The notes beneath the pieces were generated by a model. That model had not been told where the DNA came from and searched no databases. It saw only the letters and a program-made list of their open reading frames with translations. A stretch of DNA of 35,873 nucleotides from Candidatus Binatia bacterium (GTDB lineage: Bacteria; Desulfobacterota; Binatia; UBA9968; JAJDTQ01), in NCBI GenBank assembly GCA_022823055.1, contig JAJDXX010000250.1:1-35873 (forward strand), written 5' to 3'. Made by a program: the position numbers and the translations under genes. This document shows positions 1 through 6,945 of this stretch, one piece after another; the first letter of the stretch is position 1; every line of letters begins with the position of its first letter.

Positions 1-89
1 GAATTGAAGTGCGATAAGCCCGAAAAACTTTCGTCTTGCATTACACACGCTCGGGTGGATGTGTACCGTCGCGCGCCGCCCCACCACCC

Positions 90-116
90 CTGGATTCCCG
101 CTTCCGCGGGAATGAC
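90..116 (-). repeat. Dispersed palindromic repeat, solo copy
   Basis: Full 27-base copy, inverted relative to those at 11.4 and 29.4 kb, in the leader region before the SUMF1-like gene. The first 198 bases of the window hold nothing else recognisable. Confidence 0.85.
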
Positions 117-198
117 GTTTCGGGGGGCGGTGCGTCTTGCCGGGGAGGGCGAGATATGAGAAGCGTCAAACAGGTCCTTTGCAACAGGAGGGCGCACC

Positions 199-834
199 AT
201 GCATTCCCGAACTCGCTCATTCGCCGCCGCACGGGTTCTCGGGCTCAGCTTCGCGTTGGCCTTCGCCGCCTTGACGGGCGCGCATGAAGCCCAATCCGAC
301 CTCCTCGACCCGGCAGAGGTCACCAACCAGGAATACCGCCGGTTCATTCACGCCACCGGCCGCCCGGCGCCGGAGCACTGGACGGAAGGCACGCACCCCG
401 AAGGCTCGGCGTCCTATCCCGTGGTGCTGGTGACTTGGCACGACGCGGTGGCCTATTGCCAATGGGCGGGTGGAAAGCGGCTGCCCACCGTGGCCGAATG
501 GCTTGCGGCGTGCAACGGCGGCAACCTGAACAAGCACGGCGACGTCTGGGAATGGACCTCTACCGAAGTGGGAACGGAAGGAGACTCGTTCAAGGCCCTG
601 TGCGGACCCATGAGCGAGTGTGACTGCACCCACCAGTATCGCCCCCACTGGCGGAACGCGGTGAAGGGGTTCCGGTGCGCTGGAAACCGTTCACCGGTAA
701 CCTTCGAACGCCACCGGCCCGGCCGGGCGGCGTGGGCCGCAGCACCGTCTCCGGATTTCCGGGACGGGCCCACGCTGTCTGGCCGCTTTTCGCGCAGCCA
801 GCCAGCTAGACCAGCCGGCTCTCCGGGAACATGA
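199..834 (+). CDS. Secreted SUMF1/FGE-fold domain protein, compact
   Basis: The 211-residue product starts with an export signal: an Arg-containing n-region, then a hydrophobic stretch to about residue 27, with likely cleavage near TGA-HEA. It then carries pieces typical of the formylglycine-generating-enzyme (SUMF1) fold: VTNQEYRRF near residue 41, VTWHDAVAYCQWAGGKRLP and a PTVAEW-type block near 78-103, GDVWEWT near 115, and GFRCA near 155. The ATG is preceded by a good Shine-Dalgarno, AGGAGGGC. The domain is much shorter than usual, with the segment between the LPT-AEW block and VWEW nearly absent. I do not see the C-x4-C copper pair of true FGE, so a binding or structural role is more likely than sulfatase activation. 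The last 50 or so residues are low-complexity, run over a strong hairpin, and overlap the 3' end of the convergent gene by 29 bp. Fold call fairly secure; function unknown. Confidence 0.7.
   Translation: MHSRTRSFAAARVLGLSFALAFAALTGAHEAQSDLLDPAEVTNQEYRRFIHATGRPAPEHWTEGTHPEGSASYPVVLVTWHDAVAYCQWAGGKRLPTVAEWLAACNGGNLNKHGDVWEWTSTEVGTEGDSFKALCGPMSECDCTHQYRPHWRNAVKGFRCAGNRSPVTFERHRPGRAAWAAAPSPDFRDGPTLSGRFSRSQPARPAGSPGT
731..774. terminator. Extended hairpin between convergent genes
   Basis: CGTGGGC (731-737) pairs with GCCCACG (768-774), and inside it CCGTC-T-CCGG (745-754) pairs with CCGG-GACGG (759-767) around an ATTT loop. It begins about 30 bp beyond the stop of the minus-strand eutA-like gene and inside the low-complexity 3' tail of the plus-strand SUMF1-like gene. 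No T-run follows on either strand, so it could end transcription only with help, or simply protect mRNA ends. The structure is read directly; the terminator role is inferred. Confidence 0.4.
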
Positions 835-2326
835 AGGAGCGGATGGTGACCGGGATGACCTCGGTGACGCCCATGGCGTTGCCGACGTCGATGAAGTCCA
901 GGTCGCCCACGTCGATGCCGTCGACGGCGATGACCTCGGGCGCGACCTTCAGCTCTTCCTTGAGGATGCCGCCGAGGGACTTGGCCACGTCCATGTCCAG
1001 GATCAGGAAGACGTTGAGTTCGGGATCCGACGGATTCTCCGCGCCGTTGACCACCGCGGCGATGCCTTCGGCCACGCGCCGGATGTACTTGTAGTTGGGC
1101 ACGCCCTCCAGTCCCAGGGCCAGGGCGAGACCCGGTTTGAACTTCTCCAGGTCGAACTTGGCCAGCGCCGTCCGGATCGTGCCCTGGACGTCGCACTCCT
1201 CGTCGATGAGCGCCTTCACCACCTGCAGGCCGTAGACCGGCAGCGGCGTCTCGCTGGAGATGTAGCTGGTGTTGCCGCTGGCCTGGATGGTGTACTCGCC
1301 CGCGCCGATGACGGTGGCTCGGATGCCCTCCGTGGGCTCCTTGACCAGGTCCGCCCGGTTAAGCTCCGCGATGTGATCACGGATCTCCTTGCCCAGGAAA
1401 GGTCCGACGTCGCCGTAGGATGGGGTGTCGTGGTCGTAGACGTGCTCGGACACGCCGCCGGAGAAGACGATGTGGTCGATGCTGCCGAGGCCCTCGTAGT
1501 CCGGTAGCTGATCGGTCACCAGCAGGTGCGCCTCCAGGTCGGACAGCGGCTTCGCCTGGATCACGTTGAAGAGGTAGTTTCCCATGTACGCGGCGAACGC
1601 TCTCTTGACGTCCTCGGTAATGGTCTGACCCACCTCCACCGGCGTGCCCAGCTCCTTGGTGATGAACCTGGCCGGGAGCTCCACCCGCGTCACCACGTCG
1701 TCTTCATCGAACGCGATGAGACGGGCGCCCACGCTGATGGCCGCGGTCTGGGTTACCGTACCGTCCCGGATGACGGACAGCTTGGTGGTGCCGCCGCCCA
1801 TGTCGATGTTGAGCACCGTGGCGCCGGCCGATTTCGACAGGTCCACCGCGCCGCAGCCGTAGGCCGCCAGCAGCGCCTCGTGGTTGGGTCCGGCGGAGGC
1901 GCAGATGAACTTGCCCGAGTCCTTGGCGAAATACTCGAGGATGGGGCGGGAGTTCTCCTTGTTGAGGGCCTCTCCGGTGATCACCACCGCGCCGGTGTCG
2001 ATGTCGTCATGGGTGTAGCCGGCCACGCGGTAGGACTCGTGGATGAAGTCCTCCACCTTGGCCGTGTCGATGAGCGTGCCGGAGCTGTACGGCGTCAGCA
2101 TGATGGGCGAACGGTACAGCACCTCCCGGTCGGTGACCCTGAACCGGGCCGAGAGCCCGGCCCCCTCCCGCCTGAGGGTCAGATGGGAGAACACCAGGTG
2201 CGAGGTGGAGGAGCCGATGTCGATGCCCACGCTGGTGAGCGAGAACATCTCGACACCTTCGATGTCCTCCACGATGGCATCGGGGCCGGGGTGAAAGTGT
2301 TCGGGATTGTCGGCGTCGTCGTGCAT
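806..2326 (-). CDS. eutA: EutA-type ASKHA reactivase-like protein
   Basis: The 506-residue product matches the ethanolamine ammonia-lyase reactivating factor family over its whole length. ATPase-fold motifs are clear: GIDIGSST at 34-41 (phosphate 1), ITGEALNKENSRP at 116-128, ASAGPNHEALLAAYG near 143-157, NIDMGGGTTK at 173-182 (phosphate 2), FSGGVSEH, an IRATVIGAGEYT block and a C-terminal VIPVTIRSF block. EutA proteins use ATP to expel damaged cobalamin from ethanolamine ammonia-lyase. No eutB or eutC lies in the window, so the partner enzyme is unknown. The ATG at 2326 has a poor ribosome site. An internal ATG at 2248 (MFSLTSVGIDIG) has AAGGTG at good spacing and would better match the usual EutA N-terminus, giving 480 residues. 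The gene follows the double-cupin gene by 27 bp, so the two probably form one operon. Confidence 0.8.
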   Translation of the reverse strand: MHDDADNPEHFHPGPDAIVEDIEGVEMFSLTSVGIDIGSSTSHLVFSHLTLRREGAGLSARFRVTDREVLYRSPIMLTPYSSGTLIDTAKVEDFIHESYRVAGYTHDDIDTGAVVITGEALNKENSRPILEYFAKDSGKFICASAGPNHEALLAAYGCGAVDLSKSAGATVLNIDMGGGTTKLSVIRDGTVTQTAAISVGARLIAFDEDDVVTRVELPARFITKELGTPVEVGQTITEDVKRAFAAYMGNYLFNVIQAKPLSDLEAHLLVTDQLPDYEGLGSIDHIVFSGGVSEHVYDHDTPSYGDVGPFLGKEIRDHIAELNRADLVKEPTEGIRATVIGAGEYTIQASGNTSYISSETPLPVYGLQVVKALIDEECDVQGTIRTALAKFDLEKFKPGLALALGLEGVPNYKYIRRVAEGIAAVVNGAENPSDPELNVFLILDMDVAKSLGGILKEELKVAPEVIAVDGIDVGDLDFIDVGNAMGVTEVIPVTIRSFMFPESRLV

Positions 2327-2353
2327 GGCTTGCTGTCTCTGGTTCCCTCGGAC

Positions 2354-3484
2354 CTACTGTTTTCCCATCCCCTTGGACCACTCGTAGTCAGGGTTGGTGT
2401 AGGCCTCCTCGTGCATCAGGCTCGTGGTGCCGCGCTTGGCCAGCTCTTCCTCGAACTTGGCCCGGATGAACGGATCCTCGTCCGGATACTCGATCTGGTC
2501 CTTGGCCCGGTCCTCCACCTTCTCCGCGTAGCCGTGGAACTGCATGGGCGGATGGAAGGCGAGGTAGCGCGCGGGCGTGGCGCCGGCGTTGAAGTGCTGG
2601 TGGAACCACTTGTTGGGCGGCACGAAGACGCTGGCCTCGTGCCAGGGAACCACGATTTTGTCCTTGCCCTCTTCCCACAGGATCGAGTAGCCCTCGCCCG
2701 CGGGAATCACGATGACCCGACCGGGGCCGTGGCGGTGCGCCTTCTTATAGGTGCGCGCCGCGAACACCGACATGTGGCAGGAAAGCTCCGAGTTGGGGAA
2801 CTCGATGAACACGCTGTGGCCCCCGGCGCCGCGCTTCTTGTTCTCGTCCAGCTTGTCCCAGGCCCTCATGTCCGGGAAGAAGTTGCCGTACCAGTAGACG
2901 CGCCGGTTCCACACGTTCCACTTGCCCGAGTCCGTGACCATCTTGGCCTCGGAGTAGAACTCGCCTTCCTCGGAAGCGATGACGTCCTGGCCGGAGAAGG
3001 GGTTGTCGAAGAAGAACTCCGGGTCTCCGACGGAGGACATGGCCAGCGGCAGGTAGTTGTAGTGCAGCAGGCGGACCACCTTGTCGCCCTGCATGTTGTT
3101 GATGGTGTAGTGGTAGTTGCGGGGGACGATGAACATGCTGTTGTTCTGCCACTCGAAGGTCTTCTTGGTGCCGTTGTCGTCACGCCACACCGTGGTGGTG
3201 CCGCGGCCCTCGACCACGTAGCACACCTCGTCGAGGGCGAACCGCACCGGCGGGCTGGACTCCCCGGGAGCGATCTCCTGGATCCAGGCTCCGGTGACGC
3301 CTTCCTGACCCATGAGCTGCATGAAGGCCGCCTTGCACTTGCGGTCCTCCCACCATTCGAGGTCGCAGGTGCGCAGGTCCCCGATGAAATACCCCGTGTG
3401 GATCGGAAGTCCCAGGCCCTCCATCCAGTGGTCGTAGGTGAACTTGGTCTTCTCTGCTACGGCATCGCTGATATCTTCTCCCAT
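2354..3484 (-). CDS. Double-cupin (bicupin) domain protein
   Basis: The 376-residue soluble protein has two cupin barrels. The first (about 65-150) has the cupin strand pattern around LDEVCYVVEGRG, but the usual HxH metal ligands are replaced (RFALDE, 81-86); a late His at 125 remains. The second (about 235-312) keeps H250-R-H252 followed by GPGRVIVIPAGEGY, and PPNKWFHQH at 289-297, so metal probably binds only there. The ATG at 3484 was chosen because AAGGAG lies 7 bases upstream; the frame is open further upstream but has no better start. The substrate is not evident. Some bicupins are dioxygenases, decarboxylases or oxalate enzymes, and EutQ of ethanolamine loci is also a cupin, but this is not an EutQ-like sequence. 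It is the first gene of a probable two-gene operon with the EutA-type gene. Confidence 0.75.
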   Translation of the reverse strand: MGEDISDAVAEKTKFTYDHWMEGLGLPIHTGYFIGDLRTCDLEWWEDRKCKAAFMQLMGQEGVTGAWIQEIAPGESSPPVRFALDEVCYVVEGRGTTTVWRDDNGTKKTFEWQNNSMFIVPRNYHYTINNMQGDKVVRLLHYNYLPLAMSSVGDPEFFFDNPFSGQDVIASEEGEFYSEAKMVTDSGKWNVWNRRVYWYGNFFPDMRAWDKLDENKKRGAGGHSVFIEFPNSELSCHMSVFAARTYKKAHRHGPGRVIVIPAGEGYSILWEEGKDKIVVPWHEASVFVPPNKWFHQHFNAGATPARYLAFHPPMQFHGYAEKVEDRAKDQIEYPDEDPFIRAKFEEELAKRGTTSLMHEEAYTNPDYEWSKGMGKQ

Positions 3485-3551
3485 GGTACCGCTCCTTGAA
3501 TTGGATTTGGCGAAACGTGCTTGTCTTGTCCGGGGATCAGGTCCGGGGAAC

Positions 3552-3578
3552 AAAAACGGGCCGGCGCCTGCCCGGCCC
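3552..3578 (-). terminator. Terminator-like hairpin in the cupin-eutA leader (possible attenuator)
   Basis: On the minus strand GGGCCGG pairs with CCGGCCC around a 7-base loop (3578-3558) and is followed by GTTTTTG, the form of an intrinsic terminator. It lies between the likely promoter at 3594-3623 and the cupin start codon at 3484, with no upstream minus-strand gene in view that it could serve. It may therefore attenuate the operon. It starts only about 8-10 bases after the predicted transcription start, which is unusually close. Confidence 0.5.
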
Positions 3579-3593
3579 GATAAGACACAGATG

Positions 3594-3623
3594 TATATAG
3601 CGTCCCGCCGCACCGGGGGTCAA
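3594..3623 (-). promoter_or_regulatory. Sigma70-type promoter for the cupin-eutA operon
   Basis: Reading the minus strand, TTGACC (3623-3618) is followed after 18 bases by TATATA (3599-3594). Transcription would begin near 3587 and give a leader of about 100 bases before the cupin ATG. The match is close to the sigma70 consensus. Confidence 0.5.
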
Positions 3624-3715
3624 GACCGCGGCACGGGTCTTTCCCGGAGCGCCGCGAGACCGGCGAGGGACGCTCCGGCCCGCCAGGCTCTTGCTACGAT
3701 TTGCAAACGATTTTC

Positions 3716-3743
3716 TTGATGCGACAAGGGGTTAGGATAAAAT
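3716..3743 (+). promoter_or_regulatory. Candidate dxs promoter
   Basis: TTGATG (3716-3721) and TAAAAT (3738-3743) are spaced by 16 bases in the most AT-rich part of the gap, about 90 bases before the dxs ATG. The hexamers are reasonable but not perfect sigma70 matches. Confidence 0.4.
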
Positions 3744-3830
3744 TTCGAGTTTGACAGGGACCGTTGTTCCTGAGAAGATTGCCGTTCGTGCACTGTCAGA
3801 TTGCTTTTGTGTTCAGTGGGAGGGAGTCTC

Positions 3831-5726
3831 ATGCCCGTCCTCAAGATGATCGAGTGTCCCGCCGATCTCAGGAAGCTCGCTCCTGAGCGGTTTCCGGAGC
3901 TCTGCGAGGAGATCCGGGAAGAGATCATCTCCGTCATCTCCAACGTCGGCGGGCACCTTGCCTCCAACCTTGGGGTGGTGGAGCTGACCGTGGCCCTCCA
4001 CTACCTGCTGGACACGCCCAGAGACCTCATCGTCTGGGACACCAGCAACCAGGCGTACGCCCACAAGCTGCTGACCGGGCGCCAGGAGCAGTTCCACACC
4101 ATCCGCCAGTACGACGGGTTGAGCGGCTTCTGCAAGCGCGAGGAGAGCGAGTACGATACCTTCAACGCGGGCCACGCGGGCACCGGCGTGTCGGCGGCCG
4201 TGGGTTTCGTGGAGGCGCGCGAGCAGCGGAAGCAGACGCACAAGGTCGTGTGCGTAGTAGGCGACGGGGCACTCACCTCGGGACTCACCATGGAGGGGCT
4301 TCAGCAGGCGGGCGGCCTGAAGCGCGACCTGCTGGTGATCCTGAACGACAACCAGATGTCCATCTCCAAGAACGTGGGCGCCATCTCCGCGTATCTGAAC
4401 CGCACCATCACCGGAGAGTTCTTCGACCGCATCACCGAGGAGACCAAGCGGGTGCTGGGCAAGATGCCGCACATCGGCGAGCAGGTGCAGCGGCTGGCCG
4501 GCCGCGCCCAGGAGCTGGTCAAGGGGCTGCTGCTCCCCGGACTGTGGTTCGAGGAGCTGGGATTCCGTTACGTCGGCCCCATCGACGGCCACCAGTTCGA
4601 ACACCTGCTGCCGACGCTGGAGAACGTGCTGAAGCTCGACGGGCCGACGCTGCTGCACGTGGTCACCAAGAAGGGCCTGGGCTACGGACCGGCCATGGAC
4701 AACCCGGTGTGGTTCCACGCCAGCTCCCCCTTCGACCGCGACACGGGAAGGCCCAAGAAGAAGTCCACGACGCCCTCCTACAGCAGCATCGCCGTCAACA
4801 CGCTCATCCAACTGGCCAGGGACGATCCGCGCATCGTCGCCGTCACCGCGGCCATGTCCGAGGGGACGGGACTGGCGGCGTTCGAGAACGTCTTCCCCGA
4901 GCGTCTCTACGACGTCGGCATCGCCGAGCAACACGCCGTGACCTTCGCCGCGGGACTCGCCGCCCAGGGCATGCGGCCGGTGATCCCCATCTACTCGACC
5001 TTCCTGCAGCGCGCGTACGACCAGGTGGTCCACGACGTGGCCACCCAGAACCTTCCGGTGACGCTCTGCATCGACCGCGGCGGCCTCGTGGCCGAGGACG
5101 GCACCACCCACCACGGCGCCTTCGACCTGGCCTACCTGCGGCACGTGCCCAACATGGTGGTGATGGCCCCGAAGGACGAGAACGAGCTGCAGCACATGGT
5201 CAAGTCGTGCGTCAGCTACGACCGGCCCGTGGCGGTGCGCTATCCCAGGGGCTCGAGCCTCGGCGTGGAAATGGATCCGATGCCGCAGGCGCTGCCGCTG
5301 GGCAAGGGGGAGCTCCTTCGGGAGGGGACGGACATCGCGCTCGTGGCCATCGGCGTGACCGTCCATCAGGCGGCGGAGGCGGCGGAACGGCTCCGGAAGG
5401 AAGGGATATCCGCCGCCGTGATCAACGCGCGCTTCGTCAAGCCGCTGGACGGAGACCTGATCGGCGCGGTGGCACGGGAGGTGAAATGCCTCCTCACGGT
5501 GGAGGAGTCCAGCGCCATGGGCGGATTCGGCTCCGCGGTTTTGGAACTTCTTTCGGAAAAAGGTATCATGAACATCCGAACCAAATGCCTGGGGTTGCCC
5601 GACCGGTACATCGAGCAGGGTCCCCAGGATCTGCTTCGCGAGAAGTACACCTTGACCGCCGACGGAATCCATCGACAGGCGAAGGAACTTCTCGCCCAGG
5701 TCGCCGGTCGGGCGGAGGTAGCCTGA
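3831..5726 (+). CDS. dxs: 1-deoxy-D-xylulose-5-phosphate synthase (divergent)
   Basis: Thiamine-diphosphate enzyme that condenses pyruvate and glyceraldehyde 3-phosphate in the first step of the MEP isoprenoid pathway. The 631 residues are the normal length. Visible motifs are GGHLASNLGVVELT (His42), GDGALTSG at 144-151 with NDNQMSIS at 172-179 (ThDP/Mg binding), DVGIAEQHAVTFAAG with the catalytic Glu366, YSTFLQRAYDQVVHDV, and a DGTTHHGAFDL block. Two normally strict patches differ: HQAY is NQAY at 73-76, and HSSTSIS is HAGTGVS at 115-121. The ATG at 3831 follows GGGAGGGA. An in-frame upstream TTG would add ten unlikely residues. Together with ispH and hpnCDE it supplies isoprenoid precursors for squalene. 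Family assignment is firm; whether this is the organism's main Dxs is unknown. Confidence 0.9.
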   Translation: MPVLKMIECPADLRKLAPERFPELCEEIREEIISVISNVGGHLASNLGVVELTVALHYLLDTPRDLIVWDTSNQAYAHKLLTGRQEQFHTIRQYDGLSGFCKREESEYDTFNAGHAGTGVSAAVGFVEAREQRKQTHKVVCVVGDGALTSGLTMEGLQQAGGLKRDLLVILNDNQMSISKNVGAISAYLNRTITGEFFDRITEETKRVLGKMPHIGEQVQRLAGRAQELVKGLLLPGLWFEELGFRYVGPIDGHQFEHLLPTLENVLKLDGPTLLHVVTKKGLGYGPAMDNPVWFHASSPFDRDTGRPKKKSTTPSYSSIAVNTLIQLARDDPRIVAVTAAMSEGTGLAAFENVFPERLYDVGIAEQHAVTFAAGLAAQGMRPVIPIYSTFLQRAYDQVVHDVATQNLPVTLCIDRGGLVAEDGTTHHGAFDLAYLRHVPNMVVMAPKDENELQHMVKSCVSYDRPVAVRYPRGSSLGVEMDPMPQALPLGKGELLREGTDIALVAIGVTVHQAAEAAERLRKEGISAAVINARFVKPLDGDLIGAVAREVKCLLTVEESSAMGGFGSAVLELLSEKGIMNIRTKCLGLPDRYIEQGPQDLLREKYTLTADGIHRQAKELLAQVAGRAEVA

Positions 5727-5746
5727 AATAGCGCGGAGCTCAACTC

Positions 5747-6901
5747 GTGTTGCAGCCGCCCACTGCCTACATCGAAGGGTATGCCAAGGGTCGCCTGCAC
5801 GATGAAGCGCTGGCGGACAACTACATCCGCCACACCACCATCGGCGACCCCTCCCTGGACCCGGTCTTGGAGGAGCTCTCCTCCATGAATCCCGGCCACC
5901 TGCACCGGTTCGTCGGGGCCGGCATCGAGCAGCACGACGAGGTGTTGCGCGAGGCCCCGAAGTCCTTGCGGGATTTCTTCGAGAACCTCGAAGACCCCCC
6001 CTGGCTCGACCACCAGGCCTTTCGTCCCGGGGTCCGCGCCTTCCACGCCAACGTGGATCTCATGCTCATCGCGTTCGTCACCGGCGTGCTGGTGGAGGGG
6101 TTCGCCACGCTCATCTCGAAATCCTTCTACATCACGGGTCGGGTGGGCTCGACCAAGAGACGGCTCCAGCAGAACAACCGCCAGCTCCTGGACATCTTCT
6201 TCCCCGGCGGCCTCAACCGGGACGGGGACGGATGGAAGCTTTCCACGCGGGTCCGCTTCGTGCACGCGCGGATCCGGAGTCTGCTGGCCAAGTCCGACGA
6301 CTGGAACCACGAGGCCTGGGGTACGCCGCTGAGCGCCGCACACTTGGGTTTCGCCATCTCCGTGTTCTCCAGACTCCTGCTGGAATACGCGATCCTGTTG
6401 GGCGCGAAGTTCAGCAAGGAAGAGTATGACAGCGTCCTCGCCGTGTGGCGCTATGCCGGCTACCTCATGGGGATACCGGAAGCCATCCTGTATACCGACG
6501 GTCCTTCGGCCGAGAGGATGTACAAGATCGGCAAGCTCTGCGAGCCGGAACCGGACTCGGATGCGGCGGCGGTGGCGAACATGCTGATCGATTCCATTCC
6601 AAAGGTCGCCGACATCCAGGACCCGGCGGAGCAGCAACGAGTGACCGCCCTGGCCCGGCGCCTTTCCCGCGCGCTCATCGGCAACGAACTCGCCAACCAT
6701 TACCAGTACCCCAAGACCACTACCTTCGGGACGCTGTTCATGTTCCGGATGAAGCAGCGCCTTCAGCGCATGCTGAAGAGCGACCAGCTCATAAGGTCGG
6801 GAAACTTCTCCCAGATGATCCAGATCTCCGTGTACGACGAGGGCGGACTGAGCTACAAGATGCCCGACCACGTCCACTCATCGAAGTCGAACGAGTGGTG
6901 A
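5747..6901 (+). CDS. MpaB/Lcp-like (DUF2236) haem oxygenase family protein
   Basis: The 384-residue protein resembles the MpaB/latex-clearing-protein family, b-type haem proteins; known members oxidise polyisoprene or mycophenolic precursors. Visible family features are the helical core with RVRFVHARIR at 168-177 (His173 a candidate haem ligand), a preceding TGRVGSTKRRLQQNNR block, WGTPLSAAHLGF at 191-202, and WRYAGYLMGIPE at 234-245. No clear signal peptide is present. The start is GTG at 5747 with GGAG about 8 bases upstream, 20 bp after dxs, so it is probably co-transcribed with dxs. Its place between dxs and an envelope transporter, facing squalene genes, suggests an isoprenoid substrate. 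That is an inference from context only. Confidence 0.7.
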   Translation: MLQPPTAYIEGYAKGRLHDEALADNYIRHTTIGDPSLDPVLEELSSMNPGHLHRFVGAGIEQHDEVLREAPKSLRDFFENLEDPPWLDHQAFRPGVRAFHANVDLMLIAFVTGVLVEGFATLISKSFYITGRVGSTKRRLQQNNRQLLDIFFPGGLNRDGDGWKLSTRVRFVHARIRSLLAKSDDWNHEAWGTPLSAAHLGFAISVFSRLLLEYAILLGAKFSKEEYDSVLAVWRYAGYLMGIPEAILYTDGPSAERMYKIGKLCEPEPDSDAAAVANMLIDSIPKVADIQDPAEQQRVTALARRLSRALIGNELANHYQYPKTTTFGTLFMFRMKQRLQRMLKSDQLIRSGNFSQMIQISVYDEGGLSYKMPDHVHSSKSNEW

Positions 6902-6945
6902 CGACGCTTGTACCAGTGGCGTCCGTCCGATAAACGCTCCAACTC

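Larger units (their letters stand above)
3485..3830. other. Divergent intergenic region with promoters for both sides
   Basis: These 346 bases separate the minus-strand cupin gene from plus-strand dxs. They hold a near-consensus minus-strand promoter, a minus-strand hairpin followed by five T residues, and an AT-richer plus-strand stretch (3701-3760) containing a plausible dxs promoter. No protein-coding gene of its own is seen. Confidence 0.6.

Noticed and set aside
1526-3499. 657-codon plus-strand open frame
   Set aside because: It lies antisense to the eutA-like and cupin genes, has His/Val/Gly-rich shadow composition and no family features. It is a product of high GC content.
3485-3600. 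Cobalamin riboswitch in the cupin-eutA leader
   Set aside because: The leader is only about 100 bases and I see no B12-box-like segment; only the simple terminator-like hairpin is supported.
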